A program made the position numbers and the translations under genes. Below the pieces are notes generated by a model. That model worked only from the letters and a program-made list of their open reading frames with translations, was not told the DNA's origin and did no database searches. A stretch of 64,000 nucleotides of DNA, from positions 62,001 through 126,000 of the forward strand of contig CAJTER010000004.1 of assembly GCA_910575405.1 (NCBI GenBank), written 5' to 3'. Below are positions 1 through 6,716 of this stretch, in pieces (positions within the stretch are counted from its first letter, which is position 1; each line of letters begins with the position of its first letter). The stretch is from Clostridia bacterium (lineage in GTDB: Bacteria > Bacillota > Clostridia > Peptostreptococcales > Anaerovoracaceae).

Positions 1-1173
1 TAACGTCTTCGTGTCCTCCCATCGCTGGGCGGTTTCCTTTGCACCTAGCACAACCGTGATGTAGCACTTTCCTTTATGCCGGTAGGCTCCAACAAAGCAG
101 CAGCCCGCATGTTCGGTGGTGCCAGTCTTAATGCCTGCAATTCCAGATACTTGTCCCAGCAGCTTATTGGTGCTGCGGAAGGTATAGGACTTCTTGTGTT
201 TTAAGCTGGTGAAGCTGTATTTCCTTGTTTGGATCACCTGCCGGAAGTGAGAATTCTTCATAGCATATCCACCGATGATAGCCAGATCCCTTGCGGTGGA
301 ATAATGGTTCTTGCTGTCCAGGCCGTGGGGATTGACGAAGTGGGTGTTTTCACAGCCCAGGTCCTTTGCCTTTTGATTCATCTTCTTTGCAAAGGCTTTC
401 ACACTTACTGATGTATGCTCAGCCAGGGCGGTTGCGGAGCCGTTGTCCGATAAGACCAGAGCAGCATAGAGCAGGTGCTTCATTTTTACCTTATCCCCGA
501 TCTCGTAGCGCAGGGTGGTAAAGGGTGTTGTGACGGCCTTCCTGGAAAGGGTTGCCTTGCTGTCCCACTTTTTGTTTTCCAGTGCCAGAATTGCGGTCAT
601 CATTTTGGTGGTACTGGCATTGGCCCGTTTCTTGTCCATGGATTTGCCATAGAAAATCTGACCGGATTTCTGTTCCATGATGATAGCGCTCTTGCCATGC
701 AGCTTTAGGGTTTCTCTGTTTCTCGTATAAATAACGATTTTGGGGCTGGTATAGGCAGTTCCGCCTTTTCCTTCTTTCATAGAAAGCCGCCACACAGAGC
801 GGTTTGTCTTCTTCCAGTTCTTTGGGTAGGTGATGGTGATTTTGTCTTTCTCTGCTTCGTCTGTGCGGAAGGTTTTCTTGGTTTTCCAGGTTCCTGCTTT
901 TCGGTCATACATTTGCAGGGAAACGGCTCTCCCTCTGGCCGGATAGATGGAAATGGTGTCCTTAATGGTGCTGCTGGCTGGCTTGGTTGTGCCTTCCATA
1001 ATCCCGCTGATTCTGGTATCAATTACCGGGGCTGGCTCTGGTTCGGAAGGCTCCTGTGGGTCTTCGTCCGCGTAAACAGCGGGAGCCATTGCCAGCAGGA
1101 GCAGCATACTAAGCAGCAGGAAAAGAAAAAGCCTGCTACGTCTCTGTCCGGCCTGGTTTGTGCTAGGGTTCAT
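1..1173 (-). CDS. D-alanyl-D-alanine carboxypeptidase (peptidase S11), C-terminus cut by window edge
   Basis: This is a serine DD-carboxypeptidase that would trim the terminal D-Ala from peptidoglycan stem peptides outside the membrane. The reading frame is open from the ATG at 1171-1173 to the window edge, about 391 codons. Its near-identical partner at 26505-27704 has only nine codons (including stop) beyond this point, so this copy is probably complete on the chromosome. It has an N-terminal signal/membrane segment (about residues 14-34), a linker rich in Pro/Glu, and the S11 motifs STTK, SDN and KTG. It is the leftmost visible gene of element 0. Inference: a cargo gene that alters the host wall, duplicated between elements 0 and 2. 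Confidence 0.88.
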   Translation of the reverse strand, partial: MNPSTNQAGQRRSRLFLFLLLSMLLLLAMAPAVYADEDPQEPSEPEPAPVIDTRISGIMEGTTKPASSTIKDTISIYPARGRAVSLQMYDRKAGTWKTKKTFRTDEAEKDKITITYPKNWKKTNRSVWRLSMKEGKGGTAYTSPKIVIYTRNRETLKLHGKSAIIMEQKSGQIFYGKSMDKKRANASTTKMMTAILALENKKWDSKATLSRKAVTTPFTTLRYEIGDKVKMKHLLYAALVLSDNGSATALAEHTSVSVKAFAKKMNQKAKDLGCENTHFVNPHGLDSKNHYSTARDLAIIGGYAMKNSHFRQVIQTRKYSFTSLKHKKSYTFRSTNKLLGQVSGIAGIKTGTTEHAGCCFVGAYRHKGKCYITVVLGAKETAQRWEDTKTL

Positions 1174-1209
1174 TGGTGTGTTGTCCTCCTTCTTTATTTG
1201 ATAGTTTTC

Positions 1210-1428
1210 TCATTTCATTCCCCTGTTGATTGTGTTTGCAATCATTAATCTCCAATACTCCTTGTTTGTACATTTGTATAAGCGACCCTGCTTCTGCCTA
1301 TCAAACAACCACAGATTTTGGGTTTTTATCGCTATGAGTATACTTTCTATCCCCTCTTTCACCTCCTGCGTTTCTTCTATCTTATCAAACCACCTGGACA
1401 CCTGCTTGTCCAAATGATTTCTTATCAT
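1210..1428 (-). CDS. Small conserved protein of unknown function upstream of the carboxypeptidase
   Basis: A 72-aa reading frame, not recognised. The core EGIESILIAIKTQNLWLFDR is identical in the matching position of element 2 (27694-27945), which argues that it is translated. The C-terminal parts differ because of a one-base length difference between the copies, so one of them is frameshifted. The gene lies just upstream of, and in the same direction as, the carboxypeptidase, and divergent from the XRE regulator at 1541. The start is uncertain because no strong ribosome-binding site precedes the ATG. Confidence 0.42.
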   Translation of the reverse strand: MIRNHLDKQVSRWFDKIEETQEVKEGIESILIAIKTQNLWLFDRQKQGRLYKCTNKEYWRLMIANTINRGMK

Positions 1429-1540
1429 TATTGTCTATAACTATATATTTAACTTTTTTAGATTATTCTATCATGCTTTGGTCCATATTACAATCAGGAT
1501 ATTAAATTATTTTACACAGACAAGAAGGAAGGCTGATCCA

Positions 1541-1861
1541 TTGCTACAGGAAATTGATTATGCTCAGTTGGGCAGAAAAGTGAAGTCCCTCCGCCTGAAA
1601 CATGGCCTTACTCAGGATGCGTTAGCAGAACAGGTCCATTGCTATACGTCCCATATTTCCAATATTGAAAATGATCATACCAAAGTCAGCCTAAATACCC
1701 TGCTTGCCATTGCTAATGCCCTGCATACCAGCATTGACTATTTGCTTTCCGAACAGTATGACAATCCCTCTCTTGCCCTGGATCAGGAAATCCTCCGCGC
1801 TGTACAGCACTGTGATATTGAAACGAAAGAGAAAATCCTCAAAATTATTGAGATTTTATAG
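1541..1861 (+). CDS. XRE-family transcriptional regulator
   Basis: A 106-aa helix-turn-helix repressor-like protein. The Cro/C1-type HTH spans about residues 8-62 (LGRKVKSLRLKHGLTQDALA, then SHISNIEN). It ends in a short helical tail (KEKILKIIEIL). I chose the TTG at 1541 because AAGGAAGG lies about 9 bases upstream and because the copy in element 2 (28074-28394) uses the same TTG; a longer in-frame ATG at 1478 exists. Its 3' end overlaps the convergent helical gene by 17 bases, an arrangement kept in element 2. It probably controls the element's own right-end genes. Confidence 0.85.
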   Translation: MLQEIDYAQLGRKVKSLRLKHGLTQDALAEQVHCYTSHISNIENDHTKVSLNTLLAIANALHTSIDYLLSEQYDNPSLALDQEILRAVQHCDIETKEKILKIIEIL

Positions 1862-2093
1862 AAGTCATAGATCCAGCTTCTTCCTCAGAAATCAGCTGCA
1901 GGACTTCCTGCAATTCCTCTAATACTTTTTGTGCCTGCTGCACACTTCCATGAATCGCTTCCATATAGATACTTGCGTCATAAATGTCTTCCTGTTCTGC
2001 TGTATAAATGGCAAATAGAGTGCTCTTTAGAATTTCCATTTGCTGTTTGATATGCTGTACTTGATCGTACAAGTGACATGGCTGTCTGTTCAT
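1845..2093 (-). CDS. Small helical protein, family member a (element 0)
   Basis: An 82-aa all-helical protein belonging to a paralogous family repeated through this window. Shared features are a central LW/LF segment, a YxxAIxG-like motif (here YMEAIHG) and a C-terminal amphipathic helix with a run of Glu/Leu. Function is unknown. The start at 2093 matches the partner in element 2 exactly in length (28378-28626). The 3' end overlaps the convergent XRE gene by 17 bases. Acidic overall; no membrane segment. Confidence 0.7.
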   Translation of the reverse strand: MNRQPCHLYDQVQHIKQQMEILKSTLFAIYTAEQEDIYDASIYMEAIHGSVQQAQKVLEELQEVLQLISEEEAGSMTSIKSQ

Positions 2094-2223
2094 TACCTTT
2101 GCTCTCCTTTCCTCCACGCTGTTCGTAATCATTCATGCCTATCTTAGCAGACCACCTGGACACCTATCTGTCCCAGTGAATTTTTTTATGTATCTTGTCG
2201 ATTAGGAAATGGGAGTTCCTGCT

Positions 2224-2463
2224 TCATACCCGCTCCCCGTTCCTCAACCGCTTCAGCCAGTCTTGTAAAGACTCCAGCTCTTCCTGCAGGAGACAGATTT
2301 GTTTTAATAGCCCATATAATGCTTCCTGATACAGTTCCCAATTACTTCGATTACACTGCAGTGCAGTATGAATTGCGGTTAACGTGCTCCATAAAATTGC
2401 TAGTTCCTGCCTGACATCTTCTAATCGACTGTAGACACGGCTTCTTATTCCATCTTCCGTCAT
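2224..2463 (-). CDS. Small helical protein, family member b (element 0 only)
   Basis: A 79-aa helical protein with the family signature LAILWSTLTAIHTAL, then YQEALYGL, then a C-terminal LQEELESLQDWL. The ATG at 2463 is preceded by AGGAGG at 8-base spacing; a GTG three codons earlier sits too close to the site. It is transcribed with the next member (2478-2699), 14 bases apart. The corresponding stretch is missing from element 2, where only the flanking intergenic sequence remains, so this gene was gained or lost between the copies. Confidence 0.7.
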   Translation of the reverse strand: MTEDGIRSRVYSRLEDVRQELAILWSTLTAIHTALQCNRSNWELYQEALYGLLKQICLLQEELESLQDWLKRLRNGERV

Positions 2464-2477
2464 ATGGTACACCTCCT

Positions 2478-2699
2478 TTATCGGTCTTTATTAATCCAGT
2501 CTAAGAATAGTTCCACTTCCTGTTTTAACCGGTACGCCTGTCTGGACATGCCGTAAATTGCATCCTGATACGTGTCTGGACTTGCAAACTCTGCCCGCAT
2601 GGCATCATGGACAGCTTCTAGCATACTCCATAGGGTTCGGATTTCAATAGTGATTTCCTCTACACGGTTCTGTACTTCTAATAATTCTTCTGCATTCAT
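2478..2699 (-). CDS. Small helical protein, family member c (element 0)
   Basis: A 73-aa member of the helical family: IRTLWSMLEAVHDAMRAEF, then TYQDAIYGMSRQAYRL, then a Leu/Glu-rich tail ending LDWINKDR. A strong AAGGAGGT site precedes the ATG at 2699. It is the first gene of its unit, with the structured leader at 2737-2774 upstream. Close relatives are 13241-13471 and 28767-28988, each also behind the same kind of leader hairpin. Function unknown; not a recognised domain. Confidence 0.75.
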   Translation of the reverse strand: MNAEELLEVQNRVEEITIEIRTLWSMLEAVHDAMRAEFASPDTYQDAIYGMSRQAYRLKQEVELFLDWINKDR

Positions 2700-2736
2700 A
2701 TTTCCTTACCTCCTTGATTTCTACAGAATTAAAAAA

Positions 2737-2774
2737 TACCCCCTGCCATAGCTGAATTGCTAAAGCAGAGGATT
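2737..2774 (-). promoter_or_regulatory. Structured 5' leader hairpin of the small helical gene
   Basis: On the minus strand an outer stem (CCTCTGC paired with GCAGGGG) encloses an inner TAGC/GCTA stem, a few tens of bases before the start codon. Equivalent hairpins at 13509-13547 and 29029-29066 differ by compensatory or G-U changes, supporting an RNA structure in the transcribed strand. Confidence 0.6.
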
Positions 2775-2946
2775 CATAATGATAATATATATTTGTAACG
2801 AAACGCTGTTACAGTTGGAAACGCATGAAAAAGGATACATCGGAACGAGCAGAAGTGAACATAGCTTCTATTGAGTTCTATAGCTCAAGTAAAACATTCA
2901 TGGATGGAAAGGCTTCCAATTTCAGCTATTAAAAGAATTCTAAAAC

Positions 2947-3020
2947 AATGCCACCGCACCGCAAGGACAGATCGCCCGAGTAAACAAGGGGAATCGTTGG
3001 TTATGAGGAGCGGCGGCATT
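2947..3020. repeat. 74-bp palindromic element, copy 1
   Basis: Outer arms AATGCCaCCG/CGGCGGCATT surround an inner CGCCC/GGGG pair. Five copies in the window (also 4762-4835, 13718-13791, 14839-14912, 29217-29290) are all exactly 74 bp. Confidence 0.8.
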
Positions 3021-3270
3021 CTCTGATTCGTAAGCATTCCCATAGTTGACAGCTTAGAAAAACCTTACGCATTTCGAACAGTAGCCCAGAGCATCTATCC
3101 CGGCATCTACTCAGGTCAGAATTTCCCGGGCTACTAAATTTGCAGAAGCAACCCTTCTACCTATATCTGCCTCCGTCGTCGCCCTGCCGACGCCTCTGAC
3201 GCCCAGAATCAGGAGAAATCTTCTTTCGCCGCCCATTCGCCGCCCGAGTGAAACGCACGAAAAAGCATTC

Positions 3271-3300
3271 GATGTAACTACTTGTAACCAGATGTAAATC
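3271..3300. repeat. Three tandem 10-bp repeats, candidate integrase arm sites (element 0 end)
   Basis: Three units of the form gATGTAActa follow one another at exactly 10-bp spacing, about 80 bp from the att core. The same triple array occurs at 15161-15190 and 29541-29570. One-helical-turn phasing and position suggest binding sites for integrase or excisionase; this is inference. Confidence 0.5.
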
Positions 3301-3334
3301 GCCCAGATCCATTGGAATCAAGCCATTTCGGGCA

Positions 3335-3370
3335 TAAAAAAACCTCAGAACGGTTGAAGTTCCAAGGTTT
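3335..3370 (-). terminator. tRNA-terminator replacement carried at the element end (copy 1)
   Basis: Minus-strand hairpin AAACCT..GAAC/GTTC..AGGTTTTTTT directly after the tRNA remnant. Its inner stem differs from those at 15228 and 29605 by paired changes, so the fold is kept. Confidence 0.7.
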
Positions 3371-3377
3371 GCTTTCA

Positions 3378-3423
3378 TGGTTGCGGGGACAGGATTCGAA
3401 CCTGCGGCCTCCGGGTTATGAGC
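3378..3423 (-). repeat. att core: copy of tRNA-fMet 3' half
   Basis: 46 bp identical to the 3' end of the intact tRNA-fMet at 29647, from the CCA end to the anticodon loop. It marks the junction between elements 0 and 1. Confidence 0.9.
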
Positions 3424-3875
3424 AAATCGAACATACGTTCTTATCTCTAGTATTTCCAATCCATCTGGACTACCGATACTCCCATTCGACGACGAGCTGA
3501 CGACGGTGCTCCTGAATCTGCCTTTAGAATCTTTCTGTTTTTACTCTCAAAGAAATACCACCGAAAAGTTTCATCAACTCCCGCTTTAAGCTTATATCCT
3601 AAAAAATTTGCCCTCTCTCACGGTCAGACTGCACGTCTCTCAGACAAACGGAAATCTATGTGGACAGCCCATCTATCAAAAGGGAAGAAGCCGCCAGAAA
3701 TGAAATCTGGGCCTTCTACGCATCGGTGGCATTTTTCCTTGCAAATACTGGAATCCTACCCATTATGCTCGTTTTGTCTGGTTCGGTTCTGGCCCAATGC
3801 CTTTGCATGAATGAAACCACAAAGAGAAGCAGGATAATGGCCCCGCTTCCCTTTTCTTTCGATTCAATCACTTTT
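3424..3875. other. Left end of element 1, no gene seen
   Basis: Just inside the att core is a stretch with GACGAC motifs (about 3487-3510) shared with the left end of element 2 (about 15379-15400). A 73-codon GTG-started frame at 3660-3881 has hydrophobic content but no ribosome-binding site and is not called. Confidence 0.5.
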
Positions 3876-4100
3876 TCATAAGATCTGTCCCTTCCCAGTA
3901 TATGGGTGGCTCTTGGCATAGTCCGAAGCTTTTTTTGCAAATTCTCCCGGCGCAAGCTGATCAAAGTATTCCCGTTGCCATACGGTATAATCAAACTTAT
4001 CTTGTTTAATGAGTGCAATAAAATATTCTGCATTTACCACTCCCATGTGTTCGACCAGACAGGCAAAGCCCTGATCTAAAATTTCCACTGCATTTGTCAT
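3876..4100 (-). CDS. Small protein coupled to a PIN-domain gene (possible antitoxin)
   Basis: A 74-aa soluble protein, not assignable to a family with confidence. Its ATG overlaps the stop of the PIN gene by four bases (ATGA), so the two are translationally coupled. Residues 1-45 look helical; the C-terminus contains the FDYTVWQREYFD stretch. Known PIN toxins usually have a small partner gene, normally upstream; here it is downstream. The antitoxin role is inference only. Confidence 0.65.
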   Translation of the reverse strand: MTNAVEILDQGFACLVEHMGVVNAEYFIALIKQDKFDYTVWQREYFDQLAPGEFAKKASDYAKSHPYTGKGQIL

Positions 4101-4543
4101 GTTCTCTCTCCCTCCATTCTCCGAATAAACTCTCCCGGTGTTACCAGCTGTATCTGATCGGTTATATATTTCAACAAGCGGTCATCGGTTGTAATCAAAT
4201 AACTGCATCCTGCCTGTATCGCACAAGCTACATGATATGCATCTTTTTCCTTGATTCCGGTTTGCATAATCGCAACGGCCCTTTCGCCAATCTCCATTTC
4301 CTTCTGATTACTGACATAATAGGAAGTATGCTCCTCCATAAAGGCCTGGATCGTCATTTTCTTTTGCATGGACCGATTCGCTCTATTCTCATATTCCAGA
4401 ATATACGATGTCACTAGCTCCAACTTCCCCTGCCGAATTAAATCTTGAATATGGAGCTTCGCCTGTGTCTCCAAACAGATTCGCATCTGTGACTGATCGT
4501 CGTAAGGACGATTATAACTACACGTATCCAAATAAATCCGCAT
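4097..4543 (-). CDS. PIN-domain protein (VapC-like ribonuclease)
   Basis: 148 aa, the usual PIN length. The acidic metal-binding residues are in the expected order: D6 in YLDTC, E50 in YILEYE, D101 in KEKDAYH, and D120/D121 in TTDDR. PIN proteins in toxin-antitoxin modules cleave RNA, often tRNA. AGGAGG precedes the ATG. The gene lies between the att site and the integrase of element 1, a common place for a stabilisation module. Element 2 has no counterpart here. Confidence 0.82.
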   Translation of the reverse strand: MRIYLDTCSYNRPYDDQSQMRICLETQAKLHIQDLIRQGKLELVTSYILEYENRANRSMQKKMTIQAFMEEHTSYYVSNQKEMEIGERAVAIMQTGIKEKDAYHVACAIQAGCSYLITTDDRLLKYITDQIQLVTPGEFIRRMEGERT

Positions 4544-5051
4544 GATTTTCTTCCTCCTGTTCTTTAAATTTCCTGTGCCCTATGCGTTCTTCTATTCCGC
4601 TCGCCGTTTTATCGTCTCTCATTCCGGAAGCATCGCCCTGCTGTTGATAGCTATATTATAGGGGATTGGCACGCGTTTTACAAGTTAGATTCTTTCCTGC
4701 ACATCGTGCTTCTTATCGCCGCCTACCCTGTTAGAGCTTGAACATAACAGAGTTTTTCAGCAATGCCACCGCACCGAATCACCAAATTTCCCCAGTAAAG
4801 CAGGGGAATCTTCCATTATGAGGATCGGCGGCATTATGTTCTGATGTTCCAGTTCCCTTGTTTTCCAGAGGAGCTGCGAATGCGATCCTGCAGAATGCCA
4901 CCACGCTTTCATCGACTGCCTATTTTGCAGTTTAACAAAGGATTGTGTTTTCGTAGTGATTGTCATGACACATCCCGTTTTGTTCTTCTATCGCTTAATT
5001 TTGGGTCTTATCGGCTGCATCTCGGCACAGGTCTTTTCAATCTCTGATTAT
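4544..5051. other. Intergenic stretch between PIN module and integrase
   Basis: No supported gene. It contains the most diverged copy of the 74-bp palindrome (4762-4835); the remaining sequence shows no recognisable structure. Confidence 0.5.
4762..4835. repeat. 74-bp palindromic element, copy 2 (left end of element 1)
   Basis: Arms AATGCCaCCG/CGGCGGCATT and inner CCCC/GGGG are kept, but the segment between them has diverged. It is the only copy near an integrase rather than at a right end. Confidence 0.75.
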
Positions 5052-5083
5052 AAAAACAAGCCCCCTGCTGGTTAGAGGGCTTG
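5052..5083 (-). terminator. Rho-independent terminator of the integrase
   Basis: Minus-strand stem CAAGCCC/GGGCTTG followed by TTTTTA, 20 bases after the integrase stop. Confidence 0.75.
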
Positions 5084-5102
5084 CATAGGAACGAGGCTTT
5101 TT

Positions 5103-6266
5103 TTACTGAGCTTTTTGTCCGGAAAAGAGTAGGGCATCCATATCTGCTGCTACCTGCTCCAGGCCATCGTTCAAAACATTGACATATTGGTTCAGGGTCG
5201 TACTGGTCTGCGCATGCCCGAGATAGCGGGAAATACTGGCGATATCACAACCTTCCGCCAATGCCAGTGAAGCAAACGCATGTCTACAGATATGCATCCC
5301 CACAACAGGTAACCCATTAGCTTTCAGAAAGCGTTTCCATTTGTGACTGATGCTATCTGGCTGGTAGCATGCCCCATTAGGCTGACAGACCATCAGACGG
5401 CTGTCCTGGAAATCTGGCCCATAGTAAAGCTTGTTTTCCTTATACTGAATCAACTGCCTTCGAATCAGTGCATTCATTTCCGGGCCTACATAAATCGTTC
5501 GCACCTTGTCCATCTTTGGCTTCTTTACTACCGATCCTTTTTCTGCCCGCACACGATTATTTTGGATCTGAATGGTCATCGTCTCGGAATCCCAGTCATC
5601 AAATGTGATGCTGATAATTTCTCCACGCCTGCAGCCTGTGGCAAAGAGTAGTTTCACCAGAAATTCCATGTCAGTTCCCTCTGCAGCCTGTACAATCCGC
5701 TCTACATCTACCTTTTCCAGAACCGCAGTCTGTGGCTTTTCCTTCTTTGGCAGCTGCAGGGCTTTGCTCTCACAGGGATTTTGTATCAGCATTCCATTGG
5801 CAACTGCCCAGTCTAAAATTTTCTTTAGTAGCAGAAAGTGATTGTGAACCGTTTTAGGTGAACGCTCCCCTCCGTTATAGAAGGAATTCACATAGCTTTG
5901 GATATCCCGTACGGTCAGCTGCTGTACCGATAGATGACCTAGAGTATCCAATAAATCTTTTTCCAGAATCTTCTTATAGTTGGCAATCGTCGTTGGGCTG
6001 AGCATTTTGTTGTCTTTGTGTAGAAATAGGTTGTCATATTCCGAAAATAATTCTGCCATTGTGATGTCCTCGTTGGATGCGTGCCCATTGTTCTCCAGCT
6101 CTGAAAGCCACTGCCGCAAGGCCTTTTCCGCAGCTTTCTTTGTTACATTTTTCAACGTTTTATAATGCCTTTCGCGTTTACCCGTATGGTTGGAACGTTC
6201 TGCAATTAATTGGTAAACATGTCCGTTTTTTACAGTCCTCTTTCTAATGTGTCCTACATAATTCAT
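5103..6266 (-). CDS. Tyrosine recombinase / integrase of element 1
   Basis: 387 aa, full length for phage/ICE-type tyrosine integrases. An N-terminal arm-binding region (about 1-60) precedes a SAM-like core-binding domain (about 66-165) and the catalytic domain (about 180-380). Catalytic residues visible are R213 (CRRGE), H325-x-x-R328, H351 (LGHAQTS) and Y361. It would integrate the element into tRNA-fMet. A good AAGGAG site precedes the ATG. It shares organisation with the element 2 integrase but the two are only moderately similar, so they are not recent copies. It reads toward the att core at 3378. Confidence 0.95.
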   Translation of the reverse strand: MNYVGHIRKRTVKNGHVYQLIAERSNHTGKRERHYKTLKNVTKKAAEKALRQWLSELENNGHASNEDITMAELFSEYDNLFLHKDNKMLSPTTIANYKKILEKDLLDTLGHLSVQQLTVRDIQSYVNSFYNGGERSPKTVHNHFLLLKKILDWAVANGMLIQNPCESKALQLPKKEKPQTAVLEKVDVERIVQAAEGTDMEFLVKLLFATGCRRGEIISITFDDWDSETMTIQIQNNRVRAEKGSVVKKPKMDKVRTIYVGPEMNALIRRQLIQYKENKLYYGPDFQDSRLMVCQPNGACYQPDSISHKWKRFLKANGLPVVGMHICRHAFASLALAEGCDIASISRYLGHAQTSTTLNQYVNVLNDGLEQVAADMDALLFSGQKAQ

Positions 6267-6372
6267 ATTTTTCTCCTTTCTAACATTTTTGGATATATTT
6301 ATAATTATAATATATATTTTTCCTTTTTATCATTGCGGCAGCACAGATTTTCCATGCTGCCGCTTTTACCCA

Positions 6373-6537
6373 CTATTCTGCTACTAGCAAATCAGAGAGC
6401 AGTACATATTCATCAGAACGTACCTCATCCGGTTGCAGGCTTTCCAGCTGCATCGTATTTAAATTGATGAACAAGGCCGCTGGGATTGGCCATTCATTTG
6501 TATTCATATTTGTATCGTTAAGTATATTATTATCCAT
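6373..6537 (-). CDS. 54-aa acidic protein between integrase and excisionase
   Basis: Open frame with ATG at 6537, spaced just 2 bases from the excisionase stop. Acidic, ending SDEYVLLSDLLVAE; no known domain. Element 2 carries a similar-sized, similarly patterned protein in the same place (17941-18120): both have a Pro-(x)-hydrophobic-Ile-(N/D) core and an acidic Leu-rich tail. Homology is possible but weak. Unknown function. Confidence 0.6.
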   Translation of the reverse strand: MDNNILNDTNMNTNEWPIPAALFINLNTMQLESLQPDEVRSDEYVLLSDLLVAE

Positions 6538-6539
6538 AA

Positions 6540-6716
6540 TTATTTCCTTTCTTGTTTTTGTAAGTAAGTATCCAGTTGATTTCGATTTACCCGGTATTGC
6601 CGCCCTAGTTTCAGGTACGGTATGCCACTTTCCCGAATAAACGACAAAGCGTTGTGATAACTAATTTTCAACAATTTCGCCATTTCCCGAGGAGTCAAAT
6701 ATTCGTCTTGTTTCAT
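6540..6716 (-). CDS. Excisionase-like helix-turn-helix protein
   Basis: 58 aa with the MerR/excisionase-type winged-helix pattern: YLTPREMAKLLKIS, then GIPYLKLGRQYRV, then a final helix. Such proteins bend DNA at att sites and steer integrase toward excision. Its ATG overlaps the stop of the ATPase gene by four bases, so the two are coupled. Element 2 has no recognisable homologue, which may affect its ability to excise. Confidence 0.85.
   Translation of the reverse strand: MKQDEYLTPREMAKLLKISYHNALSFIRESGIPYLKLGRQYRVNRNQLDTYLQKQERK

Larger units (their letters stand above)
2700..3377. other. Non-coding right-end region of element 0
   Basis: No credible gene. It holds the leader hairpin, about 170 bases conserved with 13560-13715 (and partly with 29090-29215), the 74-bp palindrome, and a GC-rich stretch with tandem CGCCGCCC and GACGAC motifs. 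Three 10-bp repeats and a terminator follow just before the att core. The same layout closes elements 1 and 2. Confidence 0.65.
1..3423. mobile_element. Element 0: right end of a tRNA-fMet-integrated element (left part outside window)
   Basis: This is the outermost of three tandem elements. It ends at a 46-bp copy of the tRNA-fMet 3' end (3378-3423). Its right end carries a D-Ala-D-Ala carboxypeptidase, an XRE regulator, three small helical proteins, the 74-bp palindrome and the att-proximal block, in the same order as the right end of element 2 (26532-29692). The two right ends are clearly homologous along most of their length; element 0 has one extra helical gene (2224-2463). The integrase and replication genes of this element would lie left of the window. 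Confidence 0.75.

Noticed and set aside
2947-3020. Twister-, twister-sister- or hammerhead-type ribozyme in the palindrome
   Set aside because: A GCAAGG run and GCC-rich arms recall such ribozymes, but the required conserved core positions are not all present.
3660-3881. 73-codon GTG-started hydrophobic frame
   Set aside because: No ribosome-binding site, no counterpart in element 2, and odd composition; most likely chance.
4757-4966. Frames reading MPPI...DSPxLLG through the 74-bp palindromes (also 13566-13790 and others)
   Set aside because: The peptide is a by-product of the conserved palindrome: arms pair, most differences change amino acids, and no ribosome-binding site precedes the ATG.
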